Below the pieces are notes generated by a model. It saw nothing but the letters and a program-made list of their open reading frames with translations, made no database searches and was not told where the DNA came from. A program made the position numbers and the translations under genes. This document shows, in pieces, positions 46,336-57,140 of a stretch of DNA of 64,000 nucleotides. This stretch comes from Lactifluus volemus (Eukaryota; Basidiomycota; Agaricomycetes; Russulales; Russulaceae): assembly GCA_022376515.1 (NCBI GenBank), contig WTXI01000015.1, positions 372,001-436,000 of the forward strand, in the 5' to 3' direction. Every line of letters begins with the position of its first letter. The stretch's first letter is position 1.

Positions 46336-48176
46336 ATGGCCCCGGTCAACGTCAAGAGGATTTGTTGCAGTTAGTACTCGTCCTTTTTCTCCCTGAATGA
46401 CTTCTGACCATTCGTTGCAGTCGGTGCCGGCTACGTCGGTCTGTCCCTCCGCGTCTATTGATGATCGTGCGCAGCGCGTCACCTAATGCATTTCCACAGG
46501 CGGCCCCACGTGTGCTGTCATCGCTCTCAAGTGCCCAACCATCCAAGTCACCATTGTCGACCTCAACCAGGATCGCATTGCAGCTTGGAACAGCGATGAC
46601 TACTCACTGCCTATATACGAACCAGGCCTGGTCGATGTTGTCAAGAAAGCACGTGGTCGCAACTTATTCTTTTCCACGGACGTAGACCGTGGCATTCAAG
46701 AGGCCGACCTTATTTTCGTCAGTGTCAACACCCCCACAAAGAAGACGGGCATTGGCGCTGGGTTTGCTGCTGACCTCAAGTGTGTAATCACCGCTTTGTT
46801 CTGTGCTGTGCCCCTGTTCTTTGCTTTTTTTCCGCGTTAATTTTTTGAGACCGCGGCGGTCAATTTCCGCGGGGGCTTTCGTATCCTGATTCGTGACTGA
46901 TTGCCAACCGTTCTCAGCTATGTCGAGTCAGCGACACGCCGAATCGCCGCTGTTGCGACTACGTCGAAGATTGTTGTCGAAAAGTCTACAGTACCGATGC
47001 GAACGGCGGAATCTATGCGCACTATCCTCGAGGCCAATTCGAAGCCAGATCTCCGCTTCGACATCCTTTCTAATCCCGAATTCCTTGCAGAGGGCACGGC
47101 TATCGTTGACCTGATGAAACCTGATCGTGTGTTGATTGGATCACTCCAAACCCCTGAGGGCAAGAGTGCATGTCAGTCCCTGATCAATGTCTACGCCAAC
47201 TGGGTCTCGTGAGTCCACACTGCATCTGATCCTGTTTCTTCCGTGTCTGACAGTCCCCCCCCACAGGACTGAACGTATCTTGACCGTCGGTCTCTGGTCT
47301 TCAGAGCTATCTAAACTGGCTGCCAACGCGATGCTAGCCCAACGAATCTCGTCCATCAACGCATTGTCTGCGATCTGCGAGGCTACAGGTGCCAACATTG
47401 AGGAGGTCGCCCACGCGGTCGGACGAGATTCGCGCGTTGGGCCCAGGTTTTTGCGTGCCTCTGTCGGCTTTGGCGGCTCTTGTTTCCAAAAAGATATTCT
47501 CAACCTCGTTTATCTTTCTGAGAGTCTTCACCTTCCAGAAGTGGCAGCCTATTGGCGTCAAGTGGTCACACTAAACGAGTATCAGAAGCGTCGCTTCTCG
47601 AAGCGCGTCGTTGAGGCACTCTTCAATACCATTACCAACAAAGTAATTTCACTTCCCCTTTAAAGCGTTGCTGACGTCGACGGCTGAAACACTCGGACAG
47701 AACATTGCCGTTCTCGGTTTTGCATTCAAAGCAGATACGGGCGACACGCGTGAATCACCGGCCATCACCCTCGTTCGCGACTTCCTTTCTGAGCGAGCAC
47801 ACGTCACGATTTATGACCCTCAAGTGGAGGAATCTCAGATCTGGTATGATCTCTCCGAGGCTCTCCCAGACGTTCCAATCGAGAAGAGTTCGTCTTTTTT
47901 TTTTTCACTTTTCGATCGCTCCACCTCACATTGACATTTCCCACAGTCAAGAAGCAGGTCACGATCGCAAAGTCTGCACTCTCAGCTGCCCAAAACAGCG
48001 AAGCGGTCGTCGTCGCGACCGAGTGGCAAGAGTTCCGGGACATTGACTGGCGCGCCGTGTACGACACGATGAAGAAACCCGCGTTCGTGTTTGATGGGCG
48101 CATGATCCTTGACAGCGATGCCCTTCGCGAGATCGGTTTCAAGGTGATGACCATTGGCCGAGGAGACAAGCTTTAA
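46336..48176 (+). CDS. UDP-glucose 6-dehydrogenase
   Basis: Oxidises UDP-glucose twice with NAD to UDP-glucuronate, the precursor of UDP-xylose and acidic glycans. Exons joined at short introns give [20 protein letters not shown] (NAD-binding glycine motif), [88 protein letters not shown] with [28 protein letters not shown], and the catalytic Cys in [17 protein letters not shown]. The UDP-binding C-terminal domain has [20 protein letters not shown] and a final [19 protein letters not shown]. About six introns; one lies at about 47644-47663. No catalytic residue is missing, and no frame break was found. Length about 460 residues. Confidence 0.93.
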
Positions 48177-48541
48177 TTCATACCCCGTTTGCCTGGTACC
48201 TATAATTTTGTTGCACTCATAGAAAAAGTGAAGAGGCGAACTTTCCACATACCTTCTTTTGTATGTACACTCCCTCGTATTGCCAGGGACACTCATTATC
48301 CGTTATTCATTTTAATAAATTTTATAAATAACCTCGTTGGCTGTGCACAGTATTGCGCTGCGCGTGGAAGAGGTGGACGATGCCGCAGCCTGCGTCCCCA
48401 CCCGACAATCAAAGTGGGACAAATCAACGTATTAATATTAGTACGAACATCAAGTTAGTCCACGGCTATCTGAGAATGCGAGAACAGAAGCAAGGTGGCA
48501 GGCATATATATACAAGTTAAATTTGACAAGCGATCGCTGCG

Positions 48542-50258
48542 TCACGCGGGCTCAAAGCCAGAGGTGCAGCGGTGAATTCTTCGTCGAAACATCCACTCCG
48601 ACAGCGTGGTGCGGTCGCCACGGTGGTGGCGGCGGCAGCAGCGTCGGTCCTCCGATACCCACGCCGCATCTCCTTGTACGACCCCGGCACCATGGCCGAT
48701 CGTCTTCACGTTGACGACGCGCTTTCTTCCCAGACCGGCGGGATCCTTCGCGTCCAGGTCGGGAGCGACGATGGACGGGAAGATGGACGTTTTCAGTTTG
48801 AAAGGTCCCTCAAAGGCAGGTTGGAGATGGACCCTGGCGGGCGAGTTGGACGTGTGCGCGTCCAATTTGAGATGCGAGTCGGGCGGCTGGTGCTTAAAGT
48901 TGATTTCGAGCGGAGAGTTGGACGTGTGCGTCTTGACGCAAAAAGCGCCACCCGTTTGATTCTCGAATGTGGAGAAGAGGGAGAGGTCGGAGAAGAGAAC
49001 GCTGTGGGTGAAACGTGAGCTCAGCTTCTTGTCGAGAGATGAGACAGATTCCCAGTGGGAGAAGGACTGTACCTATTCTTAGTTTGAACCTTGACTTTGG
49101 TGGGGTGGCAATTATTCTGACTGAAGGCATTAATCTTGACCGCGACGGGGGCATTTGACGTCGTGATGTCAAGCGACGACGATGTGTTGAACGTGCCCTC
49201 GATCGGAGCATTTTTCGTATGAATGGCGATTTTGTCACCGACAAGATCCTAATGTAGCATTGTGGGTATCACCGCGCTAAAAAAGGTATTCAGGACACAC
49301 ACCTTGACGTGAACAGGTCTATGAAAAGGGTGGAGGAAGAAGGAATCAAAGGTGTGGGTGGGGAGTTCGTGGATGGTGTGACGGAAGTAAGGCAGGCTTG
49401 TTTCGAAGCGAGGTACATGGGTGACCTGTTTGCCCTCCGGAAGCGAGACGGTGATGGCAATGAACATCGCGTCTCGTATGTTGGGGCGATGTCTGGGCCG
49501 GGGTGTCTATTAATCCGTACATGAGCACACGCAAGTCAGAAGGCGGGTCTGCTGGCTACTGACGAATATCCCGAGGCCGTGACCATTTTCCCCACGGCTT
49601 AGTGTACAAAAGCTCGACCTCTGTAACAGATCACTATCCTTGTTGCGACCGACAATCACATCAATCCCAATATCTTCACGACCGGCAACTTCGACGACGT
49701 CGAGAACACCAACTGCATGAATCCCTCGAGAATGTAGGAAGATGTCGCCGTGTCGCCCGGAAGAGTTAGTTCTGTTCGCTGAAACTCTTCGAACTCATCA
49801 ATGGGTGTGGACGGTGCCATTTGGGGGGATCAATGATCGTCCAATTACCGGATTCAACACAGCTATCGATGGTTTCGCGGGGGCGAGGGTGATGGCGATG
49901 ATGGGGCAAGTCAAAGTTGAAATTAGAATCCTATAAGAATCAAGGTTCAGCGAGACATTGATCAGCGACGATGTCGACTTACCCAGGAGGCATCGCCAAA
50001 CCTCCGTTGCCTACAGTGTTTGAGGAGGTAACGACCTGCGAGCCACACGAACAGCAACAGGAGCAGAAAATGGCCGAGACGACGATAACGACGCCGACGG
50101 CGAGCACGATCGGGCTCCTCGGGCTCCGGTGGAGCTGCAGGAGTGGGCGAAGTCGCCTCTGCGACGAGTTGGTAACTGGGGGGCAGCCCAGAAAGCAAAG
50201 GGTCGGCCTTCTCGTCAGCCGGGAAAGGGGAGACTTGAACAGGGTGATTGAAACTCAT
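48542..50258 (-). CDS. Single-pass membrane protein with beta-rich outer domain, hypothetical
   Basis: The first exon (from 50258) starts MSFNHPVQVSPFPADEKADP, continues with a Pro-rich part and an RRRRRYRR stop-transfer-like run, then one hydrophobic helix LGHFLLLLLFVWLAGRYLL. Positive charge before the helix suggests the N-terminus is cytosolic and the rest lies outside or in the lumen. Later exons include FIAITVSLPEGKQVTHVPRF, DLVGDKIAIHTKNAPIEGTF and repeated strands, among them VKTHTSNSPLEINFKH and LDAHTSNSPARVHLQP, which resemble a beta-solenoid of DUF4097 (putative adhesin) type. Several introns with canonical ends occur between 48960 and 49990. The C-terminal exon (107 codons) ends at 48542. 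Function is unknown; surface or secretory-pathway location is inference. Confidence 0.6.
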
Positions 50259-51465
50259 TGAGACGGCCGAGAAACGAAGGACAGAGAAGAGGAAGCGTTA
50301 TAAATCATGACCAAGTGCTGCGGAAATACAACTAAAGGTCAGGTTAGGGTGTGCTCCGCAGCAAGGCTCTTGAAATATACATCCGAGGAGCACTATCATC
50401 ATCACAATCAGCGGCAAGCGATATCACCCGAGATCTTGTGACAAGAATAATCTCGAGTCATAACAAACTCCTGCACCATGAAATGTGTCAGATAATGCGT
50501 GTCAATGGCTTCCAACACATGTGGCACTCACTTCGTCCTTGACAAATACTGTATGGTTATCCTTGGATTATATATAACTGTGCCTGATGTGAATGAACAT
50601 GCCTCTTCTCATATAGAGGAGCTGCCACACCCCTTCAAATCTTCTCTTATTTTTATCTCAACTCAAGTTACATGCAGCAGTGCCCTCAAATACGAAAGCG
50701 TGTTATGAACTGGAGAATCATAGAAGATAAGATCATACCGGGTATAAGATACGTCACGGTGTGAACATGTCCTGGGACCCCCCGAACAACACTTGACTTT
50801 CCTCCCCTCCTTGGGCAGCAGAACAACTGTCGGCTTTATTATCCCGCCCACCTGGGGACCTTGTCTTTGTCTTAGTCACATGTTGCGGAATACAAATGCA
50901 GATTTAAAATAAAAAAAAACTTATCTGATTCGCTAATACCTGAGCCGTCAGGTATCATGACCCTGCAGGCATGACGAGAGAAGAAGCGGACACTTTTCCT
51001 CGTCGCAAGTGTATTACCGTCGCGCGACGGAAGAGTGGCACGAAGAGAACCGGGCAATATCAGGGCGCCTCATGCCATCGATTGATGGCCTCATGGAATC
51101 CGTTGTTCTTGGTCTTACAGAATCAGAACCTGGCACAGTGTTGATGGAAAGCTGAAAGACTGAAATGGTGATGTTCATGTGAACAGCGGAGCCAGGTCTG
51201 GTAGTAACATACCATTTGTATGCAAGCTAATGTGGGACTTGGTTCCAGTATCTAATTGATGCCTCAAATAACGTTATTTCTTACCCTATTTGCTGTCTTT
51301 CCTAGAAATGCGCCGGTGCAAGTGCCGACCGCTGTTATGGAAGTGTCCACATGACGGTGATTCACGTTCCAAAATCTGACATTGATGAACGAACTGAATC
51401 ATTGGGAAAATTACACTACGAGTAACAAGACGCCACCAGAGCGCGACTTGTCAAAACAGCAACAA
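50259..51465. other. Intergenic region, about 1.2 kb
   Basis: A/T-rich with only short random-looking frames. It separates the start of the membrane-protein gene from the stop of the helicase gene; both are on the minus strand. No gene or repeat recognised. Confidence 0.45.
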
Positions 51466-54400
51466 TCATTCCTCCGGCTCACGGAATGGTTGATCCTCAC
51501 CAGGCTCATCGACCCAGAGTCGTTGTGCCAACACGTTCGCATCATCAAGTGCGCGGAGGCGCAGATCAACATCGTACCCACCATCTGGGTCGACAGGCGC
51601 AAGTGGATCCCACGGTATTTGGTGCCCACGCCATCCGCCTCCAGCATGCACTTTGTTCAGATAAGCTCTCCATAGGGGGTCCAAGCCCAGAACCGAAGGG
51701 TCACCGACTATGACCAAGAGTGCCTTTGCACGAGTGACTGCAACTATAGGGACGACGAGACGGATACACAAGAGTGAGTGAGATATACCCCTCGGCAAAG
51801 AGAGGGATGTAACTGACCATTAAAGCGGCGTGGGTTTGCCACGAAGCCAAGTGTGAACTTCAGGTCATAGTTGATGTAGTCACGGCTGCTTCGGACAGTC
51901 GTGATGATGATGACTCGACGTTCCTGTGTACACCATACTTCAGCGGTGAACCGGCCGCGCAGGAGGTCATCACTCACATCACCTTGATACTCTTCTACAC
52001 TTCCGATTTTGATCTCAGGAGCGATTTTCTTCAGTGCTATGCGAAGTTTAGAGCACTGAGCACGGTAGGGCGCGATGACTCCGATATGCGCGGGTTCTAT
52101 GAATTGATTTAAAAAATACGTTTGCATGTGAGGGTGGGAAACTTGCCGATTCGAGGGGTAACGCGTGTGTCAGCTATTAGCTCCTGCACGTATGCCTTGA
52201 CCCGCAAGACTTCTTCAGGGTTAAAGAAGGAAGGAGAAGTCGCCTCTCGAGCGTCCTGCCCTTCCACTGAGCAAAATATGATGGGATACTTGCGCTGAAC
52301 GAGAGGTCGCAAGTTGAGGCATGAATTGATGGAGGAGGGATCTCCACAAGCCTTCAGCTCCCCGTCATAGAAGCGCTCATTAGGGAATTGAATGATTGCA
52401 GGGTGCGAGCGATAGTTGTTTAGGAGTTTGACAATTCTAAAGACGAGTAAGATATTAAGCAACGACGACACGTTACGTGAAATCCTCACCCCGAGCTACC
52501 ACTGTTTGGACCGCGATAAGCATCACTCTCCATCATGCGCTCCAAGTAGCTAACGCTGAGCCCGAGCTCATTCGCAATGACGGAGGAAACAATAGGACGA
52601 AGTTGTTTGGGATCACCCGAGAGGATGAGCTTGGTAGTCGCATGTGCCGTATTCTTAACGACTACCATGGCCTCGGGTTCTGTGGCTTGTGCTGCCTCGT
52701 CAATAAATATGTGGGAAAAGTGGCCACGTTCCACCCCGATGCCCTCCGCGAATGCGGCGGAGAGACAAGTGGTCACAATTACTCGAAAAGCCTTGACGGT
52801 GTCGAGCGGTGGATGAGAAAAGATTCCCTCACGTTCTTGAAGGTGTATCGCAGTAGGTCTTTGGGAACTGTGTTGGATTCACGACTGGGTGCATAGAATC
52901 GGAAGAGTAAATGTGGTTGGAGAAGTTCCGAAAGCCTCAGTGCGATAATATCGGCTGCTGAGTTGCTCGGAGCACAAGCAAGTATGTGCGTGGAGGATCA
53001 CGACGCAATATTTGCTTGATGGCCTCCACAATGGTCACGGTCTTGCCCGTACCGGGCCTGCGTAGACGATAAGGAGCAAGATAACATCCTATGACAGTAG
53101 ATCTTACGGTCCAAATATTATGAAAGGAGCCGAAGTTGGGGGCAGAGTCAAGATACTTTCGATGGCCGATAGTTGACGGGGATTATTTGAGATCTTTCGG
53201 TCATACAGCGAGAGTGTGTTTCCAGACGATATCTTCGTTGATTGAACATGAGTCGAACGAGGGAACAGTAAATGATTGGGATGATGAACAACACGAAGTG
53301 CTTGATGTATTCGCCTTAGGGGCATCCGGTTGAGCTGAAAGCGCACATTGAATCGTTGTTGTATCACATCCTTCGGAAATGACGAGTGGAAACGCAAAGC
53401 GACCTTCGCCTCCATAACATAATGAACGTGACCTTCATACCATGTGTCATGCGCAGCTCCGTTCATTTGCACGAGGACGGTATCGCCTGAGAACCCTAAC
53501 TGAGCGACCCAACGTGGCCTCAATCGAAATAGTACTCACCAGTAATAACGCTAGGTCGCTTTTCCGCTAAGCCAGGAACCGGCAACCTGTAATAAATGCT
53601 CGGTTGTTTAAGGAGACGGGAATTAGACCTAGCCTCACTGGTAATATTTCCCTTGCTTTGACAACACGACAGACTCCATGTCGTATATTCGTAACGCATT
53701 TCTAAGGATGCGAAATAACTCAGCAAGAATCATGACTGGATCAAGTAATTGATATACTCCATTGAAATCTCCTCCAACCACAGCAACTTACAGAATGTAT
53801 CTGGATGAGTTGAAAGGTTTAAGGTCCGCGGTAAATACGATCTGATTTCTGGCGGAACGACGTCTCCTCCAGTATTGGTGTTGACAGGTGGTAAGGATAG
53901 GATAGGCAGATCTTTTTCAGGAATTTTATACTGGAGTAGTCTTGAGCGCCAAGCGATGGGGGATGATCGTGTTAGAGGAACTCCCGGAATCCAATCTCTT
54001 ATCGCCTCCCGGTTGGCCCTCCGGTGCTGAGCGTAAGGAGCCGTTGGAAGTAAGAGTGCATAATCAGCGGCATCCCCGATAATGCCTTGACCTTGCGAGT
54101 TACGGAAAATTGTTGATTGTTGGAGACACGAGCAAATCTGATCTCCAGCATATCTTCATATCTGCCGATCTCGGCGACGCACAAGCGTATGACGACCCGA
54201 ACATCGCGACCTCGCCTGAGGTAGGGATCGCCTTCGATCCCACACGAGAAGCTGCGAATAGAATGTCTCATTAAGCTGCATTGATTCAGGTTTAGAGTTA
54301 CGCACGGGGTATTCGCGCCAACTGAAAGCGACATCGAGGTCCATTGGGGACCCAACACCATAAATTCACCAGTCTCTGTCGTTACTTTGAGAATGAAGTA

Positions 54401-54637
54401 CTTTACAACCTCGGAAGCCTTTCCAGGGTCGACGATCCCGAAGTCCAGCCCGGTCTCCTGTGTTGAAACGGAAACGCCATTCCTATTCCTGTTTGAAGAT
54501 TCGAGGACTTCCTCCGTTCTTAAGCTAACCCTGCGACAATGCGCTTTCCCTGCGACATGCGATGCCCAGCCTCCGCCAGGTACTTGACACTGACAGATGT
54601 CGCAGAACTTGTTCTCTTCATCGACAGACGTGGTCAT
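51466..54637 (-). CDS. MOV10/SDE3-type RNA helicase with N-terminal zinc finger
   Basis: Upf1-like superfamily 1 RNA helicase of the MOV10/SDE3 group, which assists RNA silencing and RNA decay. The N-terminus has a U1/matrin-type zinc finger, FCDICQCQVPGGGWASHVAG with KAH, then a beta-rich domain. Helicase motifs read in order: NPRQLSAIESIL (Q), FIIFGPPGTGKTVTIV (Walker A, split by an intron at about 53057-53108), FSHIFIDEAAQATEPEAM (II), LILSGDPKQLRPIV (III), LLNNYRSHPAIIQFPNERFY (IV), IGVIAPYRAQCSKLR, IGSVEEYQGD (V), ERRVIIITTVRSS, and AVTRAKALLVIVGDP (VI). The tail continues LDPLWRAYLNKVHAGGGWRG. Introns checked have GT...AG ends. Similar gene group to, but clearly distinct from, the helicase at 4.8-8.0 kb (which has no zinc finger at this end). 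Confidence 0.9.
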
Positions 54638-56215
54638 GAATAGGGCACGGATGAGGCAATCAGTTGGGCTTTGGGTACTTCACGGTCTTGGAGAGAAGGG
54701 TGGCACGAGGTGAGATGACAGCGGACAGGACAAAGCTAGAGGGATAACAGGGAAACAGGTGTGAGTGCCACGACAGGGGTTTACTTGTAGGGAAGTCCAT
54801 CACCTAACGCAGCTTAACACATGTTCCTGTCCGTAGCGCCGCTACCCGTTGCGGTAACACGAGGTGTAGAAGACTTTTCCGCGGGAACACGTTTTTGTCC
54901 TTTTTCGTGTCGGTGAACCTATAGCTTGTCATGCGCAGCAGATAATGACAGAATATGTGTCGTCCCGCAGTCTCGATCCATGTGCGGATTGCTGGTTCTG
55001 GTTTGCCGTTATCAGCAATATTCTCTCATCTGATGTCGTCCTAGCTCAAGGACTCAATCACGTGACCTTCAACCTTGAAGGTAAACCACACACTGTACTA
55101 CGACTAAGAAGGCATTAATACATCAAAGTCATTTGCGCGGCCGGCGACCTGTCCAGTCGTGGGGTTAGTCTAAGTGCTACTCAGGTTGTCATTTCTTCCG
55201 CGGGGAACCAGGAAATAAGAGATGGTCACCATTGCTTGGACATCAGGAGGGAGGCAACTTCAAGAAGCATGTGCACGGAAATTGGTGCTACTATCGCCCC
55301 GTCTAGACACTAGGACACTTCCGTTGCAGAGGAAGAGGCGTAGACTGGAAAAATCATTCCCAGGTAAAGTGAAAAATAGTGGCTCACTTACCGCCATTAA
55401 TGTGCCGCTGATTCTAGTTGTTCAGAGGAAGAGGCGTAGACTGAAATCATCCAGTAAAGTGAACATTACGCCATTAATGTGCCGTTCTAGTTCTTCAGCC
55501 GATAACAGATGTCAGTCGATGAAGAAAGTGTGTATAACGCGACCTTCACTAACGGTCCAAGAGCAAGGCTCGGACCTGGGATACTACTGAGTGCAGCCCT
55601 TCCAACTAGCTGGTGGGTGGGCACAGTTGGCGCTCGAGAAAGCGTCGTAGAAACGAGGAACTCGGCGATGCTGGGCTGGTGAGGGCTTTCGCAGCGTTAA
55701 CGCCTTGACATGTCCACGGTAGGGCTGTACTTAACCCAGCCTATGGCATCGGACAACTTGAAGGGAAATAGAGGGTGGGTCCCCGAATGAGAGGTATGAA
55801 TGTGTTTTTTTGTCCATGGGGGTAGAGTGTGAAGTCACAATGTTGACTTGGGGATCTTAGGACTTGGAAATGGTATAAATTTTATTCTATTGCCAGGGCA
55901 ATCAAACAACCGTTCATGTTAATCAATGCATCACACGCAGGAATGGCATTGTTATCACGATGTCCTCGAGTTGGCCCTTACATGAGTCTAAAAGAACCCA
56001 CATAGTAATGTTACTCATGGATACCAACATTAAGCTCACCCATGTTACGTCGTATTTGAGAGGGGCGTGTCAGTCAATTCTCGATGCACATTAACAAATT
56101 TCATCATTACCAACTTAGAACTTACAGTATGATACAAGTGTCTGTTGTAACGCAGAGTATGTATACCTAGTGGCTATACGGCTAAAACCCAGTTCCGGCG
56201 CAGATGGTAGCCATC
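54638..56215. other. Intergenic region, about 1.6 kb
   Basis: No protein-like frame with family resemblance. A diverged tandem duplication is listed separately. The sequence between 55,600 and 56,200 is A/T-rich. Confidence 0.45.
55327..55484 (+). repeat. Diverged tandem duplication
   Basis: CAGAGGAAGAGGCGTAGACTG is found at 55327-55347 and again, unchanged, at 55423-55443. Each is followed by related sequence (AGTAAAGTGAA-like, then CCATTAATGTGCCG at 55394-55407 and 55471-55484). The copies differ by about 20 bp of insertion or loss, so this is an old duplication of a unit of roughly 80-95 bp. Confidence 0.75.
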
Positions 56216-57140
56216 TCAAGTCATCATGACATCCTCGTCTGCAGGGATCTGGGGATTTGGAGGGATATCGCCAAAGCCGTTTGCTTCAAGATGTGCCCAT
56301 AGTTCGTCCTCTTCAGCTTGGGCGGCAAGTTCAGCAATCTCCTCTTCATCGAATTCAGAAGGAAGGAGGGCTAGTTCATCAGCTATGGGTGGTACACCAT
56401 CAACTGTATGCGTTCAGTTGCAAAGGATGTCCTAATTAAACGATCACGATTCGCCGTACCCTGTAAAACACGCTCCCACTCGGCAGTTTCCTCCATGTCA
56501 GGATCGAGTGATGACCCCACTTCATTTTGGAAGGAGAGACGGTAGGAGTGTTGGCTACGGTGACTTGCACTCGCAATTATCCTACGAAACAGCTGAAAGT
56601 GTAGCCGACTCAGATAAACCTTGCAAAGGATCAAGCGATTGGGTTGTTAGGAACTACCTCATCATTGATTTCGACGTCTTCATCGTTCTCGTCGCTGTCC
56701 ATGCTCATTTCTTCCCCATCACTGCTCAACCCATGCTTTCTCCGCTCTCTTTTTTGTTCGACGCGTTTTTCACGTGCTTGCTGTGCCCGTCGAGCGAAAC
56801 GCTGCCTCAATCGGTCGCGGAGAAGCGCGCTGCGGGGATACGCATCCCCAGAGGGGGAAACAGGGGAAAAGAGGCGGACACCAAAATTGAGATTCTCCAC
56901 TGTTGCACTTTGTGGACGAGAAGAATACGCGCTTGAAACGCGGCGGGGAGGCGTGGCACTGGCAGTTGACTTGTATTGTGCTCGACGACGCGACTGAAGT
57001 TTCGCAGCAGCTGAAGTGGAGGGTGAGGGTGAGAACGATTCTGAAAGTGGAGAGGAGGTATGAGGACGGAATGGGGATGAAGAGGTGGGGGTACGAGGAT
57101 CTTGGGCCATCGTCGCCAACTCTAACTCGCGTCCGGTCAC
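56216..57140 (-). CDS. Conserved-looking hypothetical protein, charged and helical
   Basis: The start at 57140 (or the in-frame ATG at 57110, MAQDPRTPTSSSPF) leads to a Ser/Pro-rich disordered stretch, then a long Arg/Glu-rich helix (LLRDRLRQRFARRAQQAREK), an acidic patch (SMDSDENDEDVEINDE), and, after an intron near 56600-56640, FRRIIASASHRSQHSYRLSF and DPDMEETAEWERVL. A final exon reads GVPPIADELALLPSEFDEEE and AELAAQAEEDELWAHLEANG, ending at a TGA at 56216-56218. The helix-acid-helix layout and the WERVL/ELWAHL motifs suggest a conserved small nuclear protein, with weak similarity in style to RPA-interacting proteins; I cannot assign a family. Confidence 0.6.
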
